64,000 nt of DNA from Megachile rotundata (taxonomy: Eukaryota > Arthropoda > Insecta > Hymenoptera > Megachilidae), in the NCBI RefSeq assembly GCF_050947335.1, contig NC_134997.1:6324001-6388000 (forward strand), given 5' to 3'. The notes under the pieces were generated by a model that was not told the origin of the DNA, made no database searches, and was given only the letters and a program-made list of their open reading frames with translations. The first letter of the stretch is position 1, and the number at the start of each line of letters is the position of its first letter. The position numbers were made by a program, and so were the translations under genes. Of the stretch, positions 11,201 to 22,834 are shown piece after piece.

Positions 11201-12095
11201 TTAGTACATTAATATTACTACTTAAACTTGTCGACAAAAATTCTATTAACCCTAAAACTAAAGACACCCTGTATAACAATTCAAAATGAGTCAGCGATCC
11301 AGAATAAAGCAGTTGAATTACTAAAAGCTTGCAAGTTCGAAAGTTAAATAGTTCGACGAGACAAGTTAATTATAATATTGATAGAATTTTTAATTACCAT
11401 AGACCTGAGTATGTTTCATCCCCTTTCGTCGAAATACTGCACCCTAGTCGGTCTACGAAAGGGTTGCATTACCACGCAACTTTAAAACGTTATTTTTAGC
11501 CACGGTACGGCGGTTTCAAATGCAAAGCGAAAAAATCATTTTAATTTAAAGCCACTTCAGGATCAGGCCTTTTAAACTTTTGCTTCGGAAAATCTACGGT
11601 AAAGCTTAATTAACTCATTAAATTAAATCACTTCAGATAAATTTTATTCAAATTTTATGCTTATTTTTGGCAAAATTTGAAAGAGCATATCTTGCGTTAA
11701 TAAGAAAAAAGGTAGTTAATAAAAAGTGGAAGAAGTACCTCTAAGATTATTTCCATTCAAATTATTTTGAATGAAGTGAACGGGTTTGATTAATTTATAA
11801 AGTGCAGAATACTAAAATGAAGATCTGTATGCATTTATTGAACTATTAAATCATAATATTAATATTTTGTTTAGTGCAAAATTATTGTATGTTATGTGTT
11901 TGATGTGTTATGTTTACTTATGTATTAATATAATTTGAAGAATTTAATTAGCCACGTAAATTGAATTGCAACAGAGTAATATTTGTTAGAATTATTTGTT
12001 ATAGGATAATGAATGATTTGTTTACAAGAATAATAGATTCAGAACTGTATAATTATTATTTTTAACAAATTTATTTGTATAGATAATTTGTATGT
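11201..12095. other. AT-rich DNA with a dispersed-repeat end
   Basis: TTAACCCTAAAACTAAAGAC followed by ACCCTGTATA at 11247-11275 looks like the edge of an interspersed repeat (compare the ACCCTGTATA ends near 18490 and 33535). No gene is seen. Confidence 0.4.
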
Positions 12096-12099
12096 TTAT

Positions 12100-12310
12100 T
12101 TTTATACAATATAAGAAGAGTCAAGAAATAGAAGTATAATATGAAATGAATTGTTAAGAAATAAAAATATAATGTAAAAAAAATAGTCAAAAGGTAAAAA
12201 TATAATATAAGAAAAAATTGTCAGCAAATAGAAATATAACCTAAAAAAAATAGTCAACAAATATAATATAAAAGAAATTGTCAAAAAATAGAAATATAAT
12301 CTGAAGTTCA
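12100..12310. repeat. ~35-40-bp degenerate tandem repeat
   Basis: AAATAGAAATATAATCTAAA followed by an AATTGTCAA-like block recurs about six times. The Phe/Tyr-rich minus-strand frames here derive from it. Confidence 0.65.
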
Positions 12311-13018
12311 TTGCACCCGCAAAAATTGAAATTTCCCGCGAAGAGTACATGAAATATTCGCACATTAGATGTTTGATAATGCAACACAAATGTTTCAAGT
12401 CGTAAATAAGTTTGTTGTATACACAAAGTTACGATTTCGCTGAAATATGGAACAGCATACGATGCACAGTATAAGTGTTTGTTTTATCAGCAGTAACGGT
12501 GTGATAAGAAAAATATACGTCTATTAAAACGGTTGTAGGATACACAGAGATAGTTTCTATATGGCCCTTAGGAACAAATATTTTATTCCGGAGATATTTC
12601 GTGTCAAGAAAAACCAAGAAGATATTTTAAGCTCTCTTACAGAATGACTCAGTCTCTGCAATGGCGTATTAAAGCAAAAGTACTGCATAGTGTATTGCGT
12701 CGATATTTTATGTCACAGCTTCAACACTGTTTGTGTAGTTGAAATCATAAGATCAAATAAAACATTGTGGTTTCAAAATAATATTTGAAAAAATACTATA
12801 AGATTTTAAAGCATTATATGTAGATGTGGGTTATGAACATTGATATTGATTGATGTTGTTTACATTGAAAATGCATCGTAATATAACATTATTGGATATT
12901 AACATTAGTGGAACAATAGTGGATATTAACATTTTAATAATTATGGTAAATGATAAACAATTATTTACATTAAAAATTAGGAATTTTTATAGTTTTACAT
13001 TTTTTAATTTTCTTAGAT
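12311..13018. other. AT-rich DNA, no supported gene
   Basis: A 62-codon minus frame (12617-12429) has mixed composition, but I recognise no family and no splice context. Confidence 0.3.
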
Positions 13019-13320
13019 ATTTATGTATCTGACCGTTATATCCCTAGATCCCTAGATCTTAGATTCTATATCCCTATACATCCGCATTCTTATTTTTTTA
13101 CACTTCTGCATTATTATATTACCATATTGTTATCTTTCTATATCACTATATCCCTATATTCTAGTTTCTTATATTTTAAATTTCTTAATTTCCCTAGACA
13201 TGTATGTCTGTGAAACATTATGTCCCTAGATCCCTATATCTTATATTCTATATCTCTACATTTCTATATTTCTATATTTCCATATTACTATATTATTATA
13301 GTAATATATCCCTAGTTCTC
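13019..13320. repeat. ~180-bp direct duplication with TATCCCTAGATCCC words
   Basis: The block with TATCCCTAGATCCCTAGATC at about 13037 is repeated as TGTCCCTAGATCCCTATATC at about 13220, with similar flanks of short TATATTTC words. Confidence 0.6.
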
Positions 13321-13865
13321 ATAAGCACCAAATATTAATTTTACCAACTAAAAGCAGTTCAAACTATCACTAGATCTTTAACCGTGATATCTGTCTTACA
13401 CAACGCCCCATCCATACAATTCAGAAGTGGAAATGTTTCGAAGCATATCACACTAATCATTGCATATACAACTCATATGCAAATATGTATTACATAACCA
13501 TGTACAAGTAATTAATCGGTTTAATCTACTAAATTTTCATAAATGAATAAAGAAAGTACTAGGAAATTTTAAGATACCGTATCTATGAATATAACAATCG
13601 CATATGCGGCTCATATGCGGACCAGACTTCGTTCTGTAACTATACTTCCGCCCTTTAAATGCGTGCTTAAGTAACGGGGACCCCCTTCGTGCACAAATGA
13701 CCCTGTGAACGATGACATCACCCACGCTCGCAAAGAGGGAGAAAGAAACATTCGAAACTGTATGAACTATGTTACATGAATATTGTTAATCGCGTTTGTT
13801 TTATTAAGGAAACTGATAGCATTTATTGGATAAATGATATTAAACTGAAAGATAATTTACGACAG
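13321..13865. other. Mixed-composition DNA, no supported gene
   Basis: The 13600-13740 part has higher GC than the surroundings. A 62-codon minus frame there (13725-13537) matches nothing I recognise. Confidence 0.3.
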
Positions 13866-14130
13866 TTTAAAATTCCCACGGCTTTGCACTTTTCTCTTCG
13901 CGTGTAGGTCTTGTGAGGTCATCTTTGAATTCATCTATGGAGGCAGCACAACTCGTAATGCGAACCATCAATTCGACCGTTGAGATTATTTTTACTAAAG
14001 CACGCTTTCCATCTTCGGATAAAAATCTGAAGGATTTTGGAGACGTGGGTCCACGAATGTGTATTATGTAGCTGTGGCACCACACACATTGAATCAAATA
14101 CGTTTTTATATGAAAATGTTTACACGACAT
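13866..14130 (-). CDS. Possible coding fragment, unknown protein
   Basis: This 87-codon minus frame has balanced composition, especially from about residue 27 on (PTSPKSFRFLSEDGKRAL, then IDEFKDDLTRPTREEKSAKP, ending WEF and a stop). It looks like a helical C-terminus and is unlike the neighbouring repeat-derived frames. A potential 3' splice site (GTGCCACAG) lies shortly before the protein-like part, so it could be a terminal exon or a processed fragment. It lies in the presumed first intron of the DENND5-type gene, on the same strand. I do not recognise the family. Confidence 0.3.
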
Positions 14131-14169
14131 ATTTCATACGCTGAAGTTTTTGATATAAACGCTTGAAAC

Positions 14170-15260
14170 AAAAAGGAAATATGTTCCGAATTACGTCGTG
14201 TTCGGTTTCATTTTAATCGCACACATGTTATGTTACGTCGTGTTTGGTTTCATTTTAATCACAAATATGTTGGCAAAAATGTTTCATAACAAAAAAGTCG
14301 AAAGTAGAAAAGTTTTATCCTTGACTTAGGATTATCCGTGGATATGTTCTGTTTGTTTATGTTCGGTCGTTCGGACGTTTTCTTCGCTCATTTTTCTATG
14401 TTCGACAAACTTTAATCAATGTAGGAACTACACAATATACGTATACTGTAATCTCTGCCATTCTTTTCAATCGTATTTAGGTATTTCGGCTATAGAAGAC
14501 TGTCAGATGTATCGCGTGATTCGAATAGTACCGAAGAGGAACGAAGTTAACTGACGTGTACTCATCTGTTTACCGCGAATTTTACCACAGTAAAATTTTT
14601 CTACAAACAAAACATTTGAAATTACAAATAAATATGTTCCGAATTACGTCGTGTTTGGGCTCATTTTAATCAGCAAAATATCACAAATATGTCGGTAAAA
14701 GTTTCATAACAAGAAAGTCAAAAGTAAACAAATTTAATCTTGCATTAGTATTATCTCATTGATATGTTACTGTCTGTTTACGTTCGGTCTACGCACGCTT
14801 TTCTACATTCAAACTTTAATCAATGTAAGAACTATACAATATAAGCTAAAGTTCAAACCCGAAAGACTTTATTGTAACTTCTACCATTCATTTCGATAGC
14901 ACTTATTCATTTTAGCTATAGAAGTCTTCGATTTTGACTGGCAGGCGTATCACGTGACTATCCGAATAGCACCGGAAAGGAACGAAGTTACCCGATGTGT
15001 CACTATTCGTCCGTTTACCGCGAATTTTGCCGTAGTAAACCCTCGATATAAACAAAACTCAGCAATCAAAAACATATTGATAAAAGTTTCATAACAAAAA
15101 AGTAAGAAATACAGTTTCATCCTTGCATTAGTTTGTTTCACCGATATGTTACTACTTGTTAACGTTCGATTTGAATGTTTTCTTCGCTCACTTTTCTACA
15201 GCTGACAAACGTCGATCGATGTAGTAACTGCACGATGTAAGCGAGACTTCAGACATCGAG
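14170..15260. repeat. ~400-bp tandem duplication, about 2.5 copies
   Basis: Blocks recur in the same order: ATGTTCCGAATTACGTCGTG, then GTTTCATAACAA(A/G)AAAGT (about 14283, 14704 and 15087), then GTTCGGT, CAAACTTTAATCAATGTA and CGAATAG(T/C)ACCG(A/G)A(A/G)AGGAACG, then TTTACCGCGAATTTT. Copy spacing is about 420 bp and then about 383 bp. The third copy stops near 15260. No coding frame is shared between copies. Confidence 0.8.
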
Positions 15261-16139
15261 ACTTTACTGCGCGTGCATTTTCTAAAGTACTTACTATTCC
15301 TGAAACACCCCGTATAGATGATTTTAGCTAGACCATTTTTGGAAAGTTCTAACCAGACCGAATTATTACAGTCGAACAGTTACGTTGGGAACAAGTGGTT
15401 TCTCGTTGAATTAAAGTGCAACGGGGGCTGTTGCATTTTAATGCTGTTCTTACTTCGTATTATACTGTGCGTTCATTGAATTATGCTCGGTTGAGGATAC
15501 ACGGCGTTTATCAAACTCGCTGGCACGAAATGAAGAAATACTTATTCGGAAGATTAACGGGAATTAAACGGTAATTTTTGGTACTATACACAGTGCTTCT
15601 GTTTTAATCCATGACCGCTTTAATTATCCTACTAATTGTTATACGTGTTTTAAAAAATGTTTTATGTTCGTGCACATGGTATGTTCTTTGCGAAATACTT
15701 TTAGGTAATTTTTATTATCACACACACTTTACATATTTTACTTATTCCGAACAATTTATTTCGTTTCCTTTCACGCTGTAGTACAAATTATGAATATAAG
15801 TGTTGTTTACGTAAAGATATATGGACTTTCTTGGTAAATGCACATGAAAGAAAAAAATTCAATAACAAAATAAAGCATAAAGTTAGCGTTCAATTAATAG
15901 CTGAAACGGTACTATACTTTCACCGGAATTTATTATCTCTTTTACTTGCAAATGTGATTCCCGTTTTAATTGTACGAAGCAATTACTATCCAGTGTGCAA
16001 TTTAACTTTCCAGCAGTAACATCGTCGCAAAAAGAAGAAATTTCAGTCAGACTCCATCAAACATGTTCTTCAATAACCAAAAAATAAATTATGTAATAAC
16101 ATTAATAAAATAATCAAAAAATGTAGATCAATGCATTTA
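15261..16139. other. Unique DNA, no supported gene
   Basis: AACACCCCGTATAGATG at about 15304 resembles an interspersed-repeat end. A 62-codon plus frame (15831-16019) has no recognised family. Confidence 0.35.
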
Positions 16140-16575
16140 CCAAAATTTATAGACTGGTAAAATGAAAAACTAAAGGATTGACAAGTAAAAAGATTGGAGA
16201 ATTGAAAAATTGACAAAATTGAAGAATTAATAAATTGAAAGATTGGAGAATTGAAAAGTTGAGAAAATGAAGAATTGGAAAATGTAAGGCTTGGAGAATT
16301 GAAAAATTGAAAACATTGAAGAATTAACAAGTTAAAAGATAAGAAAAGTAAAAAGTTGAACAAAAAACGAAGAATTGACAAGTTAAAAAATTAAAGAATT
16401 GAAAAATAAAAAATTGAAAAATCGAGATTGGAATATCAGATAATTAAAAAATGGAAAAACTGAAGAATTGAAAATTGAAATATTAAAAGGTTGAAACGTT
16501 AAAGTTAAAAATCGAAGAGGTAAAAAATTGAAATATGAAATGTTCAAATATAAAAATCGTAAAAGTAGAAGAATT
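16140..16575. repeat. Low-complexity GAATTGAAAAATTGA repeat
   Basis: Words of about 10 bp such as AGAATTGAAA, GATTGGAGAA and AAAAATTGAA fill the interval, with the purine-rich side on the plus strand. The Phe/Ser/Asn-rich minus-strand frames are products of it. Confidence 0.75.
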
Positions 16576-17093
16576 GAAGAACCGTCAGAATTCTGATTAA
16601 TTTCATCACTCTCGAGAATGCACACGGTGCATTGCGCTGCATCTGTTGCAGCTGCACTCAGCATGCAGTATCTTTAGAGTTTCTCGGGTTTCTTTGTTAC
16701 GCGGCGTTTTACTCGAGAATATCCTTTTTCAGAGAAACTCGCGGAAAGCCATCCATTTTTCGTTTTTCTTGGCCTCGTTTTCTTTCCTCTTTTTCTACGA
16801 TCAGCGGCACGAAAAACGGATCCCTTTCTTTTCCCTTTTTCGCAAACGCAAAATCGCTTTTTACGGGAATAATTCTCGTTTTGTGGCTTACGGCTGGTAC
16901 AGTTGTTGCATATTCATCATTTAAAAAACCAGACTAATTGTTAACGTGCGTATGCGGCTACGGTAACGTTGCCAATTCAACGTGTACAAAATTTCATTTA
17001 AATATTCTAACACTTACAGTATATTTCCATAAAATATCATTAAAATAAATAAATTTCAAAATGAATTACCATGTGAATATTTTTATGGATATA
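16576..17093. other. GC-richer unique segment, function unknown
   Basis: The 16615-16930 part has clearly higher GC than its flanks and keeps two overlapping plus frames of about 100 codons, neither with a recognised domain. It may be an old repeat or a conserved non-coding element. Confidence 0.3.
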
Positions 17094-17352
17094 CAACGTG
17101 GCTCACCACATTTTGCCATCTAGATTTGCGTCATTATTATTACTCATAGCAAACAATGTTTCAGATGAAGTTGAATGGTTTTGAGAGGGGCATGTTCTGA
17201 TGGTATATTTTTTTTTGTAGGTGGACGTGTAAAGGACATATGAAGGTTATTAATGTTTTTTTAAATGGAATCATATATTTTTTATTGCATCAGCTGATAC
17301 TCCTTTATATTCTTTACAAAAAAGTATTAATCTATTTATGTGAAAAAATCAT
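17094..17352 (+). mobile_element. Truncated copy of the 33025-33540 TIR element
   Basis: These 259 bp match 33025-33282 nearly throughout, including GTGGCTCACCACATTTTGCC at the left terminus, TTTCAGATGAAGTTGAATGG and AAGGACATATGAAGGT. The right half, with the second TIR, is replaced by unrelated sequence after 17352. Both copies share a short frame starting MKVINVFLNGIIYFLLHQL that has no recognised function. Confidence 0.85.
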
Positions 17353-17940
17353 CATACATTTTTTAATTTCTAAATTTCTAGACAACCATTTATTTACTTT
17401 AAGGACTGTTCGCAAAAGGATTTGTGCATCACAATACACATTCGTTTTACGTGACAAAGCTAAACATGTCGAATGAACGAGGTTGAAGGTCATAATTCAA
17501 CGAAAGAGGGAATTATCTCCTCCTTGTTGCCATTGTTCACAAATAGTCTTTGTTCGGCGTACAGTATATACATTGTAGAGCACATCAAAATTACGTTTCA
17601 ATTTGTGGCCCCGTGCATCTCGCACATGCACACTGCTATGGACAAAAGTGTCTTCTTTTCAGGTACTTTTCCAATTTGCATGGACAAATAGCAGCAGCAG
17701 CCTTTAAAAATTTTTAATTATACCATTATTCACGGTTGAATTATAGTGAAATAATTGATTTTAATGCTTTTATTTCAGAATTAAAATATAAGTGTTCGTT
17801 AAATGATTTTCTAGGTGAAAGTTAAAATTCAAACTTGTGAAATTAATTTTTTCAATTAACCTATAATTTTCAATCGTTAAGGGAAATTTCTTGACAATAA
17901 AAATTTAATTTGTAGTTCACACAAAATTAGATTAGTTTAT
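17353..17940. other. Unique DNA, no supported gene
   Basis: A 72-codon plus frame (17473-17691) has mixed composition but no recognised family. Nothing else is seen. Confidence 0.3.
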
Positions 17941-18360
17941 GGTTAAATTAGCATAATTTAGAATTAGGTTAGGTTTGGTGATTTGAAAGTACACTAGTTT
18001 GTAGTTATCTTAGATAAGATTAGAATAGTTTGGTGTTAGGTTAGGTTAGGTAGTTTAGAATTAGACTAGATTGTGGTTATTTCGTATAAAATTAGAATAG
18101 TTTGGAGTTAGGTTAGGTTAAATAGTTTAGGTTTAGCTTAAAATAGTTTATAGTTATCTTAGATAAAATTAGAATAATTTAGAATTATCTCAAACAAGAT
18201 TAGAATAGTTTGGTGTTAGGTTAGGTTAGGTAATTTAGAATTAAATTAAACAGTCAAAGTATAAAATAATTTGAAATTAGGTTAACTAGTTTAGAATTAA
18301 ACTAAACTAGTTCATGATTATCTCAAGCAAAATTACAATAGCTTACAAAGATCTGAAGTT
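17941..18360. repeat. ~75-bp degenerate repeat with short TTAGG runs
   Basis: The unit contains ATTAGAATAGTTTGGTGTTA, then GGTTAGGTTAGG, then TAGTTTAGAATTAGACTA. (TTAGG)3 occurs at about 18036-18050 and 18209-18223. TTAGG is the canonical insect telomere repeat, but the runs are only three units long and sit inside a larger unit. Confidence 0.65.
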
Positions 18361-18945
18361 AGGTTAGTTGATTTGTTTACTCACAATATATCACATTGCA
18401 TTTAAAAAATAAATATTACTAAATCACTCGACTTTTGCCTCAATAATATTTATCTATTACGAAATTCGAGATAAGTCATTCCAATTACGTGACACACCCT
18501 GTATATAATAAAATTGCGTAGAAAATGCAGGTCAGTGTAATGCTAGAAGAGTTGGTGATAAGTCATTGTGCGGTCGCAACAGCGGTGCACGCTGATGCAT
18601 CGTATGCACCGTTGTGCACACGTGTTACATTTAACAACCGTAGAAATTTGTAGTGAAATAAGAATGTCGTAATTCAACACTAGCCACTTTCATCGACCAG
18701 CGCGCGAGTTTGCAGGATTGAGTTACGATGGACACATCCAATCACCTTGAAAAACTAACAGTATGTATAATAATTCCCTAATCAACCGGAAACGATTGAT
18801 TACGGAGAGTTTCAGAGGGCGAGGTTTCTAACAGTATTTTAGTGTGATTGTTTGAATCAGCGATGGGTATAAACGTTCGAAGGGATCTGTACGTTATGTG
18901 CAATGATGGATTAATAATTTTTGAAGATTTTAGTTTCAAATTTTT
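18361..18945. other. Unique DNA, no supported gene
   Basis: ACACCCTGTATATAATA at about 18492 matches the interspersed-repeat end seen elsewhere. The 18540-18830 part is GC-richer and not obviously coding. Confidence 0.35.
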
Positions 18946-19425
18946 TAATGTTTCGATTATCAGATTTTTTAATTTTCAAATACTCAAACTCTCAAGTTTT
19001 CTATTTTACAAATTTTTTAATTTTCAAATTTAAGATTTCATACTCTGGAATTCTCAAATTTTCTAATTTTTTAATTTACAAATTTACAAATTTTTACATC
19101 TTCAAATACTCAAGTTTCAAATCCTCAAATTTTCTATGTTGCAAATTTACAAATTTTTACATCTTCAAATACTCAAATTTGAAATATTCAAATTTTCTAT
19201 TTTCCAAATTTCCAAATTTTTAAATCTTGAAATTTTCAAATTCTCAATTTCTCATATTCTTAAATTTTCTAGCATATAAATTTACAAATTATTACATATC
19301 AAGTTCTTAAATTTTCAAATTTTCAAATCCTCTAATTGTAAAATTATAAAATTATAAAATTTTCAATCTGTCAAATCTGAAAATTTCTAAACATTTAAAT
19401 CTAAAATCTTTTCAATCAGAAAATT
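18946..19425. repeat. Low-complexity CAAATTTTC / CAAATTTACAAATTTTTACATCTTC repeat
   Basis: It is dominated by CAAATTTNC words. A longer unit (CAAATTTACAAATTTTTACA, then TCTTCAAATACTCAA) is duplicated at about 19079 and 19142. The Phe/Ser/Asn-rich plus frame across it is an artefact. Confidence 0.75.
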
Positions 19426-19835
19426 GGTTAACGGAAGCTGAATCTGCTTTCCCCGAGACGCCATTTTCTTTAGAGAAGTTAACCACGCTTTCCAGTATGA
19501 TTGAGAAAATTGTGCGTTGAAACTGTACCGAGTGACGTCCACTCGTCTCGTTGAAGTTTAGGTAATCAGATGTATTTTATTATTCATTTACGTAAGTCTC
19601 ACGTATTTCTTGCGATTGTTTGTTTTCGATTCATATTTCATAACCACGCTGGATTCCATTGTACGCAGTTTACAGGGGGAGCGTTCAACCTTTGGAACAC
19701 TGATTACGTTCAAACTTGGTACAATTATAGAATACTAAGAGTAACAATTATTTTACTGTCAAGTACAGTTAAGGTCTGTGTTGTACCATTGGTGATCGAT
19801 ATATTATCAATTATTAACACTTGAAGATATAAGAT
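19426..19835. other. Unique DNA, no supported gene
   Basis: An 84-codon plus frame (19570-19824) has mixed composition and no recognised domain. I see no other structure. Confidence 0.3.
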
Positions 19836-20580
19836 ATTAAGATTTAAACTTCAATTCAAACTTAATCTGACATTTAATTTTATCACTTAAGTTTATTATC
19901 TAACTACAAATAGAAATAAGTGATTTTAGGTGATAAATTTATTACTTAATTTGTAAATTAAACTTGAGAATTAATATCTCAGGTAAGTTTTTAATTTTTA
20001 AATTTGCAAATTAAATTCCTTAATTTTGAAAATGTCTTTTCTTAATTTTTAAATTTGCAAATTATTAAATTCCTTAATTTTGAAAATGACTTTTAATTTT
20101 TAAATTTTTGCAAATTTATTAAATTCCTTAATTTTGAAAATACCTTTTTTCATTTTTAAATGTGAAGATTTGGAAATTTGAGAATTTTAACCTTTAACAA
20201 TTTAAGAATTTAAAAATTTTATGTATTGAAAATTTATAAATTAAAAAATCTTAACATTTGAAGATTTGAATGCTTGAAAATTTGGTAATTTGGAAATATA
20301 ATAATTTGATAATATTAAAATATAATAATTTAAAGATTTAATTATTTATAATAATAATTTAAATAATTGTTTTAAGATAATTAAAAAATTTTTTAATTCT
20401 GAAAATTTGAGGATAAGAATTTTGAAATTTGAGAATTTAAAAATGAAAAAATTAGTGTATACTATAATTAAAAATTAGAGTATGTAAAAATTTAAGACTG
20501 AGATTTTGGGAATGCAAAAAAATTGAGAATTTAAAAATTGAGAAACTATGAAGTTAAAAGCCTTGAGAAATGAAAGTTAC
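19836..20580. repeat. Low-complexity TTTAAATTTGCAAATT / GAAAATTTG repeat
   Basis: A 50-60-bp unit (TTAATTTTTAAATTTGCAAA, then TTCCTTAATTTTGAAAATG) repeats about three times at 19990-20150, and purine-rich GAAAATTTGAGAATTTA words follow. No coding content is seen. Confidence 0.7.
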
Positions 20581-22008
20581 ATATTTGACTCAAAAAATAG
20601 AAGGGATGAGAAGGGTGTTCCTGCCCCTCGTCCTAATCCAAAGGAAGCCCATATTGCACCCCGAGTGTGCACATCAAGTAAAACGATCCTTTGAGCTATT
20701 CTTGGAAAAGCCAGACTGAACCAGAGAACCATCTTTCTTCAGGAAGATCCGTTGCTTCCTGTGCCCTCATTGTTCACGTTTCAAGAAGTTTTGCGCGGGC
20801 AGCTGCTACTAACCGTCCAACACCGAGAAATCAAATATTCATCGAAGTTTACTGGGTTAATAATCACATTTTCAACGGTACTAACGCCTACTGTATTCTG
20901 AACTATTGACTTTTACTGTTAAAAATACATTTATATGCATGGCAGCTCTATAAACAGGACTGTAGCAATTGACAGTACAAAGAATGGTTTGTAATGTGCT
21001 TGAAAGTTTGCAAATTTAAGTTGAAGAATTTTAAATTTATTAATTTAACGATTTGTAATTTTCAAAATTTAAAAATTTATAAAATTCTTCATTTTGACTC
21101 GGTCGCCCAGTTTGACAGTTGCCAACGGCGGTTATTGTTTCTTCAATACCTAATTTATATTAATGCACGATCATAAGCGAGGCAGGTCTGCTACAATGGA
21201 CTTGACCTCCGCCGAATTCAAAATTTAATACAGAACATTCTCGGATGCAATTTTAATAATTATCTCGTGAAACGCATAATAAGGATCCTTTACGCTAGAG
21301 ATTAAAAATAAACGAATGAATATATCGATTTAACTGACATTAAGTAATAAAAAGTTAAAAATAGACACGGTGAACTTGATTGCTGTCGAGCGTTCAATTT
21401 TTTATCAAATATTCCTTTCCTTGGCATTATTAATTTATTGTACAATATATTTGGCATTGATTTATATTTAAAAACCATGACTGAAATCTATTCGTGACTA
21501 CATGTATCACGTGCATCGTTTTGTACGCTAAACACATAAACGACGGATGAGCACCTTGCACTGTCATTACACGTAATGAAAGGAATTTCAAAATTGTATT
21601 AAAATAAGCTATTAACATATTCAGCAGGATCTTTCCTAAACTATATGTTAACGATTGCAATTCACGTGTACTTCACGCGTTAAAACAGATATATTTCAGG
21701 GTTAACAATATCTGAGAAAACTATAAAAAGGTTACTAATTAATCTTATAAGATTCCGCGATACAAACATATCATGTTAAACGTAAACAACAGTTACTGGC
21801 AGAATTCACTGATCTCAGATAAATTATCAACGCCGTTGCGCAATCTACAGATTTCAAAAACTGCAACAATGTAGTACAACATTTCTCTCGGACTCTAAAA
21901 ACCATCAAACGGTGCACACTGTTGAAAATTAAATGAGCGATAAATGTTGCGACAAAATATGTACAGTGTGATGATATTCATTATCATCCGAATGCAAAAT
22001 AGACTTAC
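20581..22008. other. Unique DNA, presumed intron of the DENND5-type gene
   Basis: This lies directly downstream of the DENND5 donor site on the minus strand. The 20610-20900 segment is GC-richer but shows no recognisable exon. I searched the minus strand for the sequence expected to follow the first DENND5 exon (a YPENV / WNPFD-type stretch) and did not find it. Confidence 0.4.
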
Positions 22009-22126
22009 CGAAATATTTGTCTGGTTCCAAACCCGAATCTTTATCCAGTCCGCATATGACAAAATAATCTGCGAACCTTTGTGGATGTTGCTCTGGTCCG
22101 CGCATTATTCCCAGGCTCCCGTTCAT
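22009..22126 (-). CDS. DENND5: DENND5-type DENN domain protein, first coding exon (partial gene)
   Basis: This exon encodes 39 residues plus one base of codon 40. It contains RFADYFVICGLDKDSGLEPD, the hallmark N-terminus of DENND5A/DENND5B (Rab6-interacting protein 1 family) just before the uDENN module. The ATG at 22126-22124 is preceded in frame by a TGA seven codons upstream, which supports this start. The exon ends ...TATTTCG|GTAAGT, a strong donor at 22008. From the family, the full protein has uDENN-cDENN-dDENN, RUN and PLAT domains, acts as a guanine-exchange factor for Rab39-type GTPases and binds Rab6 at Golgi/endosome membranes. None of those later exons is seen here, so the first intron is at least 22 kb or the exons lie off the left edge. 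The gene is head-to-head with CCDC22. Confidence 0.85.
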
Positions 22127-22834
22127 TTTTCTCAGAAATAAAGATCACATACGGCTCGCCTCTGCAGTACACGAAACATCCTCACGAAAATGATTTCCAC
22201 ATTATGAACCTCCACGAAACTGTCATTTCATGGAAGAGCGAAACAACAGCTGATGATGTTGACGCGTACCAAACGTAACGCACGACTCCGCGGAGTGCGG
22301 ACCTCTCGCCGCGAATAATTGATCTTTACTTATCGCGTGAAGTTAGCTGCCGGTCGTTCGCGTAATCGCGATTGTGAAATGGCGCGAAAATTTAAACTGC
22401 GTAATCCTTTTAAAAGATGCAATTAAGAATATAGTATAACTACGATATGTTTACTTCATTTTATATGACTCGTTCATAATTTAAAATCCGAAATTCAAAT
22501 ATTATAAATGTTTGACTTTTTGAATTTGCAAATCTTTTATTTCCAAATTCTGAGTTTTCGGAATGTTTTCAAATTTAAAGACATAAACATTTTAAATTTA
22601 CAAAGTTTTAAATTTGAAACTATCAAGTTTAGGAATTCAGACATTCTTAAAATATAAAATAATTACTGTAAAAAGTAAATTTTATGTTGAAATCACTCCT
22701 CGCGCCATCTGTATGATTCTTCAGTGCACAAATGTTTGTTCACTCGTAGAGAGGTTAGATTTGTGAAGTTCAACATAAATTTCTAAAGATACGATAATAC
22801 TATAGAAAATTTTAGAATTTTCACGTTTTTACAG
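22127..22834. promoter_or_regulatory. Divergent promoter region between DENND5 and CCDC22
   Basis: This 708-bp interval separates two opposed start codons. Its part nearer DENND5 (about 22262-22400) is GC- and CpG-rich (CGCACGACTCCGCGGAGTGC, CGCCGCGAATAATTGATC, GGCGCGAAAATTTAAAC) in an otherwise AT-rich setting, as expected for a housekeeping initiation region. CGCGCCATCT at 22701-22710 is, on the minus strand, the AGATGGCGC core of insect CTCF-like motifs. The sequence just before the CCDC22 ATG (CACGTTTTTACAG) looks like a 3' splice site, so CCDC22 may have a non-coding first exon inside this region. Confidence 0.6.

Noticed and set aside
19640..19680. Possible DENND5 second exon (QWNP on the minus strand)
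   Set aside because: The surrounding residues do not follow the DENND5 pattern, a stop is reached within a few codons, and there is no acceptor in phase.
21944..22278. Plus-strand frames opposite the DENND5 exon
   Set aside because: They are antisense shadows. The minus frame has the family signature, an upstream in-frame stop and a proper donor.
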